Shown: positions 41,923-51,195 of the stretch, in pieces | How positions within the stretch are numbered: position 1 is the stretch's first letter | How the letters are laid out: each line of letters begins with the position of its first letter | Assembly: GCF_008905045.1 (NCBI RefSeq) | Contig: NZ_VWMY01000039.1 | Span: forward strand, 1-59,747 | Direction: 5' to 3' | Source of the DNA: Streptomyces albicerus | GTDB taxonomy: Bacteria; Actinomycetota; Actinomycetes; Streptomycetales; Streptomycetaceae | Length of the DNA: 59,747 nt | The notes under the pieces: generated by a model | Databases searched by the model: none | Told to the model about the DNA's origin: nothing | The model's input: only the letters and a program-made list of their open reading frames with translations | Program-made: the position numbers and the translations under genes

Positions 41923-43374
41923 TCAGCGCACCGCGGTGTCCTCCCCGGCGGTGAGCCGCACGATCGGGGCGGGCGGGGCCGCGGCCGGAAGGCCGACCCG
42001 AAGCAGCGCACCACCGCGTGCGGAGCGGGCGACGGTGGCCCGGCCGCCGTGGGCGTCGACGACCCGCTGCACGATCGACAGCCCCAGACCGGATCCCGGC
42101 AACGCCCGGGCGCTGTCGGCACGGTAGAACCGGTCGAACACCCGCGGTACGTCGGCGGCGTCGATGCCCGGCCCGGCGTCGTCGACCTCGAGCACCACCG
42201 ACGCGCCCTCGGCACGGAGCCGGACCTGGACCGGCTGGTCCGCGGGGGACCACTTGCCGGCGTTGTCGATGAGGTTGAGCACCGCCCGCTCGAGCGCAGC
42301 GGGACGCCCGCTCACCCACACAGAGGTCACGTCGAGCGCGACCTCGATGTCGGGCACGCGGGAACCCGCCCGGGTCGCGGCGGCCACCACCACGTCGGCG
42401 AGGTCGAGCACCTCAGTGCTCTCGTCGCTGACGTCACCGCGCGCCAGGTCGGAAAGCTCGGCGACAAGGGTGCTCAACTCGGCCACCTGGGCGCCGAGAT
42501 CGTTGAGCAGCCGGGTCCGGCTCTCCGCCGGCAGTGCGCTGTCCAGGGTGCCGCGCCGATCGAGCCGGATCAGCAGCTCGACGTTGAGGCGCAGGCTGGT
42601 GAGCGGGGTCTTGAGCTCGTGGGCGGCGTCCTCGGCGAGCAGCCGCTGGGCCCGCCGGGAGTCCCGGAGCGCGGCGAGCATGTCGTTGATCGACTGGATC
42701 AGCCGCCGGATCTCCCCACCGCCCTCATCCGGGATGTCGGCGTCGAGATCCCGGGTGTGCGCGACACGTACCGCGGCGGCGGTCAGCCGGTCGATCGGTG
42801 CCAGCCCGGTCCGCGCCACGGTCCGCCCGACAAGGGCGCCGCCGACCACGCAGAGCAACCCGATCAGCAGCATGCCGAACCCGAACCGGTTGATCGGGCC
42901 GTCGTCGACGACGCGGGCCACCTGGACCGCGCCGTCGCCCGCCCGCAGCGTGTAGATGACGTAGCCGTCCTCGTCGCTGTCGTTCGACTCCATCAGGTCG
43001 GCCGACGCGCCCTGCGCCACGCGCCCGGCGTCCTCGCTGACCGGGGGCAGCGCGGGTTGGCCGGCCGGCGTCCGGATCGAGCCGTCGGGCAGGATGACCC
43101 GCACCAGCCGACCGGATCCGGGATACGGCGGTAGCTGGACCTGCGCCAGACCGGCGCGCTCCGCGTTCGTCGCCAGGACGCGGGAGTCGGCGCGCAGCTG
43201 ATTCTCGGCGGTGTCCCGCAGCTCCCAGTCCAGTAGCTCGCTGGCCACCTGGAAGGCCACGAACACGCTGACCGCGATGGCCGTCGCCGCGATCACCGTC
43301 AGCCTGGCCCGCAGGGACCGCCGGCGCCACCATCGGGTCAGCCGGCGCGGTTCCCGGCCGGCGGGCCTGCTCAC
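41923..43374 (-). CDS. Sensor histidine kinase (OmpR-partner type)
   Basis: 483 residues. Two TM segments (about 24-46 and 165-185) flank an extracytoplasmic sensor. HAMP follows, then the H box EDAAHELKTPLTSLRLN with His252. The ATPase N box LNLIDNAGKWSP (about 367), GPGID (401) and GSGLGLSIVQ (427) are all present. It should phosphorylate the regulator encoded just upstream, whose stop overlaps the GTG of this gene by four bases. Convergent with the MMPL gene, so control of that gene is plausible but not shown. Confidence 0.93.
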   Translation of the reverse strand: MSRPAGREPRRLTRWWRRRSLRARLTVIAATAIAVSVFVAFQVASELLDWELRDTAENQLRADSRVLATNAERAGLAQVQLPPYPGSGRLVRVILPDGSIRTPAGQPALPPVSEDAGRVAQGASADLMESNDSDEDGYVIYTLRAGDGAVQVARVVDDGPINRFGFGMLLIGLLCVVGGALVGRTVARTGLAPIDRLTAAAVRVAHTRDLDADIPDEGGGEIRRLIQSINDMLAALRDSRRAQRLLAEDAAHELKTPLTSLRLNVELLIRLDRRGTLDSALPAESRTRLLNDLGAQVAELSTLVAELSDLARGDVSDESTEVLDLADVVVAAATRAGSRVPDIEVALDVTSVWVSGRPAALERAVLNLIDNAGKWSPADQPVQVRLRAEGASVVLEVDDAGPGIDAADVPRVFDRFYRADSARALPGSGLGLSIVQRVVDAHGGRATVARSARGGALLRVGLPAAAPPAPIVRLTAGEDTAVR

Positions 43375-44054
43375 GGAGGAGTCTCCCGCAACGTGTATCC
43401 CAGGCCGCGCAGCGTGTAGATCAATCGCGGCTCACCCTCGGCCTCCATCTTGCGGCGCAGGTAGCTCACGTATACCTGGAGGTTGTTGGCGGTGGAGCTC
43501 ATGCCGAAGCCCCAGATCGCCTCGAACAGCGCGTCGCGGGTCACGACCCGGGTCGCGTTGCTCACGAGGACCTGCAGGAGGGAGAACTCGGTCCGGGTCA
43601 GGCGCAGCGGCCGCGCGCCCCGCCACGCCTCGAACCTGTCGGGATCGAGCCGGACGTCGGCGAACGACAGGATCTGCGACTCCTCGTCGGTCGGCGTGCG
43701 TCGGCGCAGCAGGGCCCGCACCCGGGCCAGTAACTCCTCGGTGGCGAACGGCTTGGGCAGGTAGTCGTCGGCGCCCGCGTCCAGCCCCGCGACCCGGTCG
43801 GAGACCTGGTCACGGGCGGTCAGCATCAGCACCGGCAGATCCCGGCCCGCGGCCCGCAACCGCCGGCAGGTCTCCAACCCGCCGAGGCGGGGCATCATCA
43901 CGTCGAGGAGCAGCAGATCCGGCGCGTCGCCACCGACCCCGTCGAGCACGGCGAAACCGTTGGCGACGGTGCTGGTGTCGTAACCCTCGACCTGGAGCAC
44001 CCGCTCCAGCGACTCACGGATGGCCGCCTCGTCATCCGCGATCATGATCCGCAC
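43371..44054 (-). CDS. OmpR/PhoB-type response regulator
   Basis: 227 residues. Receiver residues DD (7-8), Asp51 in LLLLDVMMP and Lys101 in YLPKPF are present. A winged-helix DNA-binding domain follows from about residue 130 (RLDPDRFEAWRGARPLRLTR; RVVTRDALFEAIWGFG; YVSYLRRKMEAEGEPRLIYT). It is transcribed first, and the sensor gene overlaps its stop (GTGA), so the two are translated together. Confidence 0.94.
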   Translation of the reverse strand: MRIMIADDEAAIRESLERVLQVEGYDTSTVANGFAVLDGVGGDAPDLLLLDVMMPRLGGLETCRRLRAAGRDLPVLMLTARDQVSDRVAGLDAGADDYLPKPFATEELLARVRALLRRRTPTDEESQILSFADVRLDPDRFEAWRGARPLRLTRTEFSLLQVLVSNATRVVTRDALFEAIWGFGMSSTANNLQVYVSYLRRKMEAEGEPRLIYTLRGLGYTLRETPP

Positions 44055-44181
44055 GCCGGCCCGCCCCCCTCCAGTCGATGCTTTTGCCGCTCATTATCCC
44101 CGATCAACCTGAGGCCAGGATTAGAGCGTCGCCGCTGTGGTGCCCGCGGGCCGTGCTCTTACGGATGCCTAAGATCGTGTC

Positions 44182-44494
44182 CTACGTGGTGAGGCGGACG
44201 AGGCGCTTGTAGCAGCAGAGGGCGGCGGCAAGTCCGAGAAATGCCAGGTAGTTGCGGGGCTGGCGCTCGTAGCGGGGACTGAGTCTGCGGTAACCGGACA
44301 GCCATGACATCGTGCGCTCGATCACCCACCTCCGACGCCCTAATCGCTCGCTGGATTCGATGCCTTTCCGGGCGATGCGAACTCCGATACGTTTCCATCG
44401 GAGCCATCTGCGCAGGTCGGCGCGGTCGTAGGCTTTGTCTGCGTGTAGGCGCTGGGGCTTGAAGTACCGGCCGCGGTGAGGGGTCGTGTCTCCT
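44182..44494 (-). pseudogene. IS5-family transposase C-terminal fragment
   Basis: About 100 codons: RLHADKAYDRADLRRWLRWK, RIARKGIESSERLGRRRWVI, RYERQPRNYLAFLGLAAALC, ending YKRLVRLTT. It is a different IS5 subgroup from the copies at 32-36 kb. The 5' part is replaced at about 44494 by the IS110 left end. Confidence 0.8.
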
Positions 44495-44718
44495 TACATT
44501 GTTCCTGGGGCTGATTCCGGTCACTCGTAGGATCGGAAGGCCCAGGGATGCTGGGTGTGACTGCGTGTCTCCAGCCCAGTGGTGGCTTCAAACGATTGGC
44601 CGCCCGCCATCCCGCGACGACCCGGCCACTCATTGGGATGCGCGGCAAAGATCGCTTGGTAAGGACACGCTGGCGAGGTCGTCCTGCGACAGACAGAGGA
44701 ACGACTTCGGAGGCGGCC
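44495..44718 (+). ncRNA. IS110 left-end region, candidate bridge RNA
   Basis: About 220 bp of non-coding sequence precede the IS110 recombinase start. In IS110-group elements the region upstream of the recombinase is transcribed into a bridge RNA with target- and donor-binding loops. I infer the equivalent here from position only; I did not derive the loops, and the exact left end is unknown. The element is truncated, so the RNA is probably non-functional. Confidence 0.35.
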
Positions 44719-45369
44719 GTGCCCCAACTGTGGGCTGGTATGGATGCAGGCAAGGCCGAGCACCACTGCGTGCTGCTCGGTGCTGACGGCACGCGGGAGC
44801 TGTCGCAGCGTGTGGTCAACGACGAGAATGCATTGCTCAAACTGATCAGCGATGTGCTGGAGTTGAGCGTCGGTGAGCCGGTGACGTGGGCGATCGACCT
44901 CAACGCCGGCGGGGCTGCCCTGATGATCGCGCTGCTGACCGACCACGGGCAAAAGGTCCTCTACATCCCCGGCCGCACCGTCCATCACGCCTCCGGATCC
45001 TACCGGGGCGATGGGAAGACGGACGCGAAGGATGCCTTCGTCATTGCGGATCAGGCGCGCATGCGATGTGACCTTCAGCCGGTTCACCGCGGCGACGACA
45101 TTGCGGTCGACGCGGTTTCTCACCTCGCGTCGCCTGCACCTGGCTGCGGACTCCTGCTGGACCTCGTCGACCGCGCGGAGGTCCGCGACGCCGCGGCCGC
45201 GTGGACCGGACGTGTCAACTCCGTCATCGCCCGCACGGACCGGGTGGACGTCGACGCCTTGCTGATCCGGCCCGACGGCTGTGTCGCCTGGGCCTTGCCC
45301 ACCGGGCAGGACCTCGACGCCACCACGCTGGTGCGTGCGCTGGGCACCTGGTTCGGCCAACCGGCCTGA
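44719..45369 (+). pseudogene. IS110 recombinase N-terminus fused to monooxygenase C-terminus
   Basis: GTG 44719 opens PQLWAGMDAGKAEHHCVLLG, the DEDD domain of IS110 recombinases (WAIDLNAGGAALMIALL; GDGKTDAKDAFVIADQARMR). At about 45145 it switches, still in frame, into GLLLDLVDRAEVRDAAAAWT and the thioredoxin-like tail of the FAD monooxygenase. The serine-containing C-terminal domain of IS110 is lost. An accidental in-frame chimera of 216 codons; activity is unlikely. Confidence 0.9.
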
Positions 45370-45440
45370 GCGGCCGTATTAACGTTCGTCTCAGGTTCGC
45401 TTGGTAGGAAGTAGGCATCCGGATAAGCGAGGTAACCCGT
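45148..45440 (+). repeat. 293-bp direct repeat, right copy (monooxygenase 3' end plus spacer)
   Basis: Counterpart of 39264-39554. Here the spacer leads into the amidohydrolase gene, while the left copy leads into the MMPL gene. Confidence 0.85.
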
Positions 45441-45505
45441 CGTGTCTTGCAGACGGATGCCGCACGGATACCGCACCACACAAACGCCTGAAGAGAGGGA
45501 CTGAC

Positions 45506-46633
45506 ATGAAGCCCATGGGACGCCGCGGCTTTCTCACCGCCAGCACGGCACTTGGCATTGGTGCCGGCTTGTCCACGCACGCCATTGTCTCGGAAGCGAG
45601 CGAGAACGAGACTTCGGACAAGACTTCGGACATTTCACGGCGGGACCAGGACCTGCCCTTCATCGGCACGGAGGAGACCTTTTCGACTCCCACGTTGTTG
45701 AAGCTGAACTCCATCAATCAGGATCACGTAGCGTTCCTTGAGGAAATTGGTCTTTCGGATCTAGGCCAACGCCGCATCGGCGATATGGATGCGGGGGGAC
45801 TCAACGTTCAAATCCTCTCTGCTCATACACCCTCCGTACAAAATGTCCCTGGGCAAAGGGGCATCGACCTTGCCTATCGTCTTAACCGGCAACTTGTAGA
45901 CGGGCCAATCGCCAAATATCCGGGCCGCTTCAAGGCTTTCGCCACCTTGCCCTTGCAGAGCCCGGAGGCGGCGGCGGACGAACTGGAACGCTCGGTTCGG
46001 GAAGATGGCTTCTTGGGCGCACTGACCAACGGACACATCGCGAAGAAGTATCTCGATCATCCCGATTTCGAGCCTGTGCTGGCACGTGCCGTTGCTCTCG
46101 ATGTGCCGATCTACCTGCATCCCGGCTATCCAGCTGACGAGGTCTTCAAGATCTACTACAGCACCACACGGTCTAAATACACGGAAGAGTACCAAGACTA
46201 CATTTTCAGTGGGTCTGGATATGGCTGGCACCAGGAGGTGCTGACCCAATGCATTCGGATGATCGCGTACGGGGTTTTCGACAGATTCCCCAAACTGAAA
46301 ATCATCATCGGCCACATGGGCGAAGGTCTTCCCTTCTACTACGAGCGGATCGTCAATGACATGGGCGAGCCGACCAAAGACTCGCTCGAGAAGCCCATCG
46401 GGCAATACTTCCAGGACAACTTCTGGGTCACAACCAGCGCATTCCCCCAGACCGAACTGCTCGATCTCCTGCTGAAGTACATAAGCGTGGATCGAGTGAT
46501 GTTCGCAACCGACTACCCGTTCGCGGACATAAAGGAGCAGACCGACTGGTTCCGCGGAGTCGATTTGCCACGCGAAGCCAAGGAAAAAATTGCGTTCCGA
46601 AATGCGGAAAAACTGTTCGGAATTAAAGCCTGA
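45506..46633 (+). CDS. Amidohydrolase-2 family enzyme with Tat-like leader
   Basis: 375 residues. A leader MGRRGFLTASTALGIGAGLS carries the RRGFL Tat motif. The barrel then shows TEETFSTP (position of the ExH/EExF metal motif of decarboxylase-type members), AKYPGRFKAFATLPLQSPEA, IYLHPGYP, KIIIGHMGEGLPFYYERI and MFATDYPF, the usual metal and catalytic sites. This matches gamma-resorcylate/dihydroxybenzoate decarboxylase relatives that remove CO2 from hydroxybenzoates. Export of such an enzyme is unusual. GC content and codon use are clearly lower than in neighbours, suggesting transfer. Confidence 0.87.
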   Translation: MKPMGRRGFLTASTALGIGAGLSTHAIVSEASENETSDKTSDISRRDQDLPFIGTEETFSTPTLLKLNSINQDHVAFLEEIGLSDLGQRRIGDMDAGGLNVQILSAHTPSVQNVPGQRGIDLAYRLNRQLVDGPIAKYPGRFKAFATLPLQSPEAAADELERSVREDGFLGALTNGHIAKKYLDHPDFEPVLARAVALDVPIYLHPGYPADEVFKIYYSTTRSKYTEEYQDYIFSGSGYGWHQEVLTQCIRMIAYGVFDRFPKLKIIIGHMGEGLPFYYERIVNDMGEPTKDSLEKPIGQYFQDNFWVTTSAFPQTELLDLLLKYISVDRVMFATDYPFADIKEQTDWFRGVDLPREAKEKIAFRNAEKLFGIKA

Positions 46634-46695
46634 CACGTCCCGACGGGCAGAATGATGCCCGTGAAGTGACGCGCCAGCGTCGGCAGAAGTGGAGA

Positions 46696-46732
46696 ATGCT
46701 TTGGCTGTAAGGCGAGAGTACAGCCAAAGCAT
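46696..46732 (+). terminator. 14-bp perfect hairpin after the amidohydrolase
   Basis: ATGCTTTGGCTGTA and TACAGCCAAAGCAT pair fully around a nine-base loop, 63 bp beyond the stop. No T-run follows. It may be a terminator or an element-end scar. Confidence 0.5.
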
Positions 46733-47333
46733 GCGATGCGCGGCTGCCGCATCACGCGGTCTTCATACAACGGCGGATCGCATGCTCTTCTAGAGAGATC
46801 GAAGTGTCGCGCTAGTTCGCTGTAGGCAAGCAAGACGAGCGTAGTAGCGACTCTCTTGAGATCCTCAGCGCGCTGACCCGCCTTGTGATTAACGGCGCGG
46901 TTCGCAAGGGTCTGCTGCGGGGCCCGGGAACAGCAGAGACAAGGTGTGCTCCTGAGGTCGTGCGGCCCGGGACGCGCGGGAGGGGAACACGGACCCGCGC
47001 ACAGCGGGCCGTTCGGAGTCCCGCCCCCGGATCCGCGTGCACGGACCGGGCTCGAAGACGCGGACTGAGTCTGCGGCGGACACCTGCCACCTTGCCGTGC
47101 GGATGGCACCCGTTGCCGGTTCTGCCGGGCCTGTCGGACGGCGAACAGGAAGATCGCCCGCTCGGCCGGTGGTACGGGGCGCACCGGAGCGCGCCCTGCG
47201 CCGAGCACCTGACAGCAGAGTCGTTGCGAGGTCGCTGATCACCGGACCGTCCGCGATCACGGACAACTAGCTGAGCCGCCAAGGGACGTGCGGTCGGCGG
47301 GCAGCTCGGGCGCTGTTGGTGAGGGCGGGTGGG
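46733..47333. other. 601-bp stretch without a recognisable gene
   Basis: GC varies along this stretch: moderate up to about 46880, high afterwards. Leftward frames have weak protein-like parts (LVLLAYSELARHFDLSRRAC) but no family match and no start signal. It separates the amidohydrolase from the recombinase module. Confidence 0.35.
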
Positions 47334-49674
47334 TCATTCCGAGATGGGATCGGGGCGTGTGCCCGAGGGGTGGGCCGCTCGGAGGTATTTCATGGCCGTG
47401 ATAGGGGACAGTCCGAAGAGCCGGATGAGATGAAGTGGATCCCGGGTGTGTTTCGCTTCGTCGAGGATGCGGTCCACGCGCAGGCGGGTGATCTGCAGGC
47501 CGAGACGGCGCAGAGTCTTGGTGATGGCCTGTGGGTTGACCTGGGGGTGGGAGTCGTCCGTGGCGGTCCGTGCGGTGACCAGGAGGTGGGGGCTGGTGGT
47601 GGTAGGCCATCTCCGGTGACGTTCGGTCAGCCAGCGGGTGAGGAGGCGGAAGGTGACGTCGTCCAGGTAGACGGTGTGGTGGAGCCGTCCGGGGCGACGG
47701 ACGGTGAGGCGGCCCTGGCTGCGGTCCACATCGTCGAGCAGCAGTCCGCGCTGGTCGTGGGTGCTCAGGGCGTGGACGGCGGCCAGCACGAAGCTGAGCT
47801 GGTTGCGCGTCCCGGGAAGCTGGTCGAGGACGCCGTGGAGGTGATCGTCGAGCAGTGGGACGGGCAGCTTCCGGCTGCCGGACAGCACGATGGAGCGGGT
47901 GGGATCCCTGAAGATCAGCTTCTCGCGTTTGAGCGCGCGAAAGAGCGAACGCAGCGGCGTGGCAAGGGCCTTGGCCTCCTCGCCCTTCAACGCCTTCAGT
48001 GCCTCCCGGACGTGCTCACCCGTTACGGCGCGCAGATCGCCGATGCCGGCCTCGTACCAGGCGCGAAGACACGGCGAGACGCGGCGTACGTAGGCGCAGA
48101 CCGTCGTCGGGGCCAGCGGCACGCTGGGCCGGGAGGCCTGGCCGGAGAGGACATCGATCCACCGGTGGACCGCGGCGCGGAACGGCTGCGGGGCTGTGTC
48201 GGCGAGGCGGCGGGCGCGGGCCGAGGCGGCATCGGAGCGGCGGTCAGGGAGGAGCCGGCCCGTCACCCGCAGGTAGTTGACGACCCGGGCGCCGTTGAAG
48301 TCGTGGCGGCGGGCGAGGAGGCGGACGTCCTCTTCCCGCAGGGGTGCTTCGGCGCCCAGGTGGGCGACCAGGACCCGCAGGGTGCGGATGCTCGTACTGA
48401 GGGCCCGCCGCCTCCAGCCGCGCTCGCGGATGTGGGCGACGAAGCCGTCCAGGACCTCCTGGGCCGAGGGAGTCAGCGCCGGAAGACGCCGGTCGTCGAC
48501 ACGGGACCAGTCGCGCGCGAGAGGGAACAGGTCCAACTGGCCGGGCAGCGCGAGATGCGGGGAGACGAGGCGGGCGGCGCGCGAAGTCTGGATGGCAGCG
48601 CGGCGTTTGGCCTGCAGACGGCGCCAGCCGTAGAGGCCGTCCGGCTCGCCGGCCCGGTCGTGGTCGACCCGCAGGTGGGGTGCGAACGGTCCGCCGAACC
48701 ATAGCTGGTCGCCACCGGCCAGAGCGACGCCGTCGAGGTCGTACTGGGTCTCGGAGAGGAAGAGGACGCACCGGCGGCAGTGGTCGTCACGCAGTGGCAG
48801 AACGCGCCCGCAGCGATGACACGGCCTGGGAGAGCGGTCCATGCCCCAGCTGAGACAGAGTGCGCAGCGCTGTTCCCGCTCGTTCGTCCATGCCAGGCAC
48901 TCCCGGCAACTGCCGGGCCCCCGCGACATCCAGGACGGTACGAGCCGCGGCCGCCAGCAGGCCGGCCCGGTCCAGGGCTTCGAGCAGCGTGGGACGCATC
49001 TGCGGCAGGTCCACCAGCGCCTCGGGCCGCACCAGATCTTCGTCCGGCGGCCGTGAGGCGAGCGCGAGCCGGGCGCAGTCACCGGTGTGGAACATCCAGG
49101 TCTCGCCCACCCCGCGCTCGGCGGCCATCTCCTGAAGGACTGCCAGAAGGGGCGGCAGACCCGCGATGTGTCGTCGGCCGCGGAGCCGGCGCCCGTGCTC
49201 GCGCGTGAAGGACCGCGGCCACGGCGCGAACAGTCCCAGCTGCCCGGGGACTTCCTCGACACAGACCCACGGATCATCCAGAGGGGCCGGCACCCGGGCG
49301 CGCACCCGCCGAGGTACACGCTCACGGACCCGCCGCCCCGTACGGCTGTGGCGGAGCGGGAAGCTGGACAGCCGTACGCCGTCGATGTGCAGAGCCAGTT
49401 GGAGCGGCCGTCCGGACGGGAGTGCGCGCCCCTCGAGCTCGGCGCGCATCCATTCATCATCCTCGCTCAGGCGCAGGGCGATGCGGCAGCCCCGGCAGGT
49501 GCCGTCCGCGCCCACGACCGCCGGCCAGCCGCACCGGCGGCAGACGTCGTTGTGAAGCCGTCCCTGCGCGACCCGGTAGCGGCCGTCCCGGCATCCGGGG
49601 CACAGGCCGCGGGCGGTGACCGGTCCCCAGGCCGCGCACAGGGCGCACGACGCCGACAATTTCGGGCGCTGCAT
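47334..49674 (-). pseudogene. Large tyrosine-recombinase-type protein with eight CxxC motifs, one frameshift
   Basis: ATG 49674 opens a Cys-rich region with CALC, CPGC, CRRC and CRGC. Near 48910-48930 the coding frame shifts by one base, then continues with CREC, CALC, CHRC and CRRC, so the full protein (about 779 residues with the shift repaired) would carry eight CxxC pairs, probably four zinc ribbons. The C-terminal half is phage-integrase-like: SAQEVLDGFVAHIRERGW, ALSTHDQRGLLLDDVD, LRVDRILDEAKHTRDPLHLI and a C-terminal Tyr in SPITAMKYLRAAH. The HxxR His is not evident. It starts three bases after the HTH gene. Confidence 0.75.
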
Positions 49675-49676
49675 GG

Positions 49677-50027
49677 TCAGTTGGGTGGCAGCGGGCGGCG
49701 CTGGCCGACCGCGCCGCCCGTCTGCTTCGGTACGGGACGGCTGCCGCTGCCTGCGCGTGGATGTTCACCGACGGCCTGGGGCCGGTCCCCTTCCTCGGTC
49801 TGCTCGACCGCGACCGGCTCCGCCGTCATCAGGTCCGCGACCGTGCAGTTGAGGGCGGCACAGATCATGTCGAGATCATCGAGCCGTACGGTCACCGGCT
49901 TGCTCGACCACAGCGCGCACACCTTGCTCAGCGAGGGTGTGAACCCGACCTGCTCGAACGCGGTCTTCAGATCACTGGGCCGCCAGATGTCCCGCTTCGC
50001 CGCCACCCAGCGCAGATTCCACTTCAC
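49677..50027 (-). CDS. Small HTH protein of the recombinase module
   Basis: 116 residues from GTG 50027 with GAGGTGTGAGG upstream. It reads KWNLRWVAAKRDIWRPSDLK, FTPSLSKVCALWSSKPVTVR, LDDLDMICAALNCTVADLM, a Cro/C1-type HTH of the HTH_26 kind, then a Pro-rich tail. It sits between two recombinase genes, almost without spacing. It could be an excisionase-like or regulatory factor for both. It is the only undamaged gene of the three. Confidence 0.8.
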   Translation of the reverse strand: MKWNLRWVAAKRDIWRPSDLKTAFEQVGFTPSLSKVCALWSSKPVTVRLDDLDMICAALNCTVADLMTAEPVAVEQTEEGDRPQAVGEHPRAGSGSRPVPKQTGGAVGQRRPLPPN

Positions 50028-50031
50028 GGCC

Positions 50032-51195
50032 TCACACCTCCCCGCTCAGCCGGCGTACGGCGCGCCGGGACGACTCCAGACTCGCGCGCTCCGGATCCCC
50101 CTTCGCCGTCGCCAGATAGCCCACCGTGGTGGTCGGCCACTCGTGCCCCAGAAGCACCTGAACATCTCAAAGCGGCATTCCGTCCTCATAGTTGTGGGTC
50201 GCGCACGCGTGGCGCAGCAGATGCGGGAAGAGCACGGTCACCGTGCCCTTCAGGTGCGCGAGCGAGGCCCGGCGCAGCGAACGGCGGAAGGTGTCGGCAC
50301 ACATCGCCGGCGCGATCGGCAGGTCCGCTCCCAGCGCGGTCGGCAGCCGCTCGGACGGGAACAACGGGGCATACGGATCAAGACAGTTGTCCGGGAACAG
50401 GCCCCGGACGTTCTCGACGTACCACCACAGCAGCGCGCCCCTCGGCGAACATGAACGCCTCCCGCTCGCGCGGCCCGGACCCGCGGGCTCCCTTGCCCCG
50501 GACCAGGAAGCGGCCCCACTGGCCGCTGTCCCAGTGCAGGTCCCCGAGCCGGACCAGGCACAGCTCGGTGGCGCGCGCCCCGGAGAGGTAGGCCGTCTTC
50601 GCCATCACGTAGTTGCGGACGGCCACCGGATACTTGCGCGCCGTCTCCAGCTCCTGGCGCCAGGAGCCGAAGAACGCCTTCGTCTCGGCCCGCGACGGAG
50701 GAATCCGCAGCCCGAAATCCCCCGGTGGCGCGGCCGGTTGAAGGCGTCGACCGGCGACTCGACCGCCGCGCCGAACCTGCGCAGGATCTCGCCGGCGTAC
50801 CGCTGTTCCAGGAACGCGAAGTACTGGTCGATACTCGTGATCTTCTTGCGGACCGTGGAATGGGCGCGCTTGCCGGGCCCGGCAAAGTACTGGTCCAGCA
50901 TCCGCGACGACAGCTCCCACGGCAGAACACCGTGGAAGCTGCAGATCTCGATCACCGGCTGCACCAGCTGGTTCAGCGTCGTCGCCGCGAGCCCGGCAAC
51001 ATCACGGGCCCAGCAGTACTCGGCGAGAGTGTCCTGGTAGAGCGCCTCCTCGGCCTCGCGGGACGAGGGATGGAAACCACGACGTTGCAGCGTGAGGACG
51101 TCCGCCAGGCCCTCTTCCTGCCCCGCGGTCCCGCTCGGCTCGCCGCGTCCACTGATCAGCGTGAAGCGACCGATATCGGAATCCACCACGGACAT
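50032..51195 (-). pseudogene. Tyrosine recombinase with two frameshifts and one nonsense codon
   Basis: About 387 codons in total. Segment 1 (51195 to about 50735): LQRRGFHPSSREAEEALYQD, LAATTLNQLVQPVIEICSFH, KKITSIDQYFAFLEQRYAGE. Segment 2 (to about 50440): ARKYPVAVRNYVMAKTAYLS then GARATELCLVRLGDLHW, the first catalytic Arg region. Segment 3: LFPHLLRHACATHNYEDGMP (HxxR box), then a TGA at 50167-50169 where TGG is expected, then DVQVLLGHEWPTTTVGYLAT with the catalytic Tyr. The two indels compensate in length, and the domain order is that of an integrase. Confidence 0.85.

Noticed and set aside
45506..46633. Loss of a metal ligand in the amidohydrolase (EETF where other members have EEHF)
   Set aside because: Decarboxylase-type relatives use EEAF at this place and remain active, so the change is not evidence for an inactive enzyme.
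46880..47280. Possible tRNA or other structural RNA in the gap before the recombinase module
   Set aside because: No cloverleaf, T-loop or CCA-type signature could be identified by eye; hairpins there are short.
47316..48704. Rightward 462-codon frame opposite the large recombinase
   Set aside because: No recognisable motifs; the opposite strand shows an integrase-like domain and CxxC clusters.
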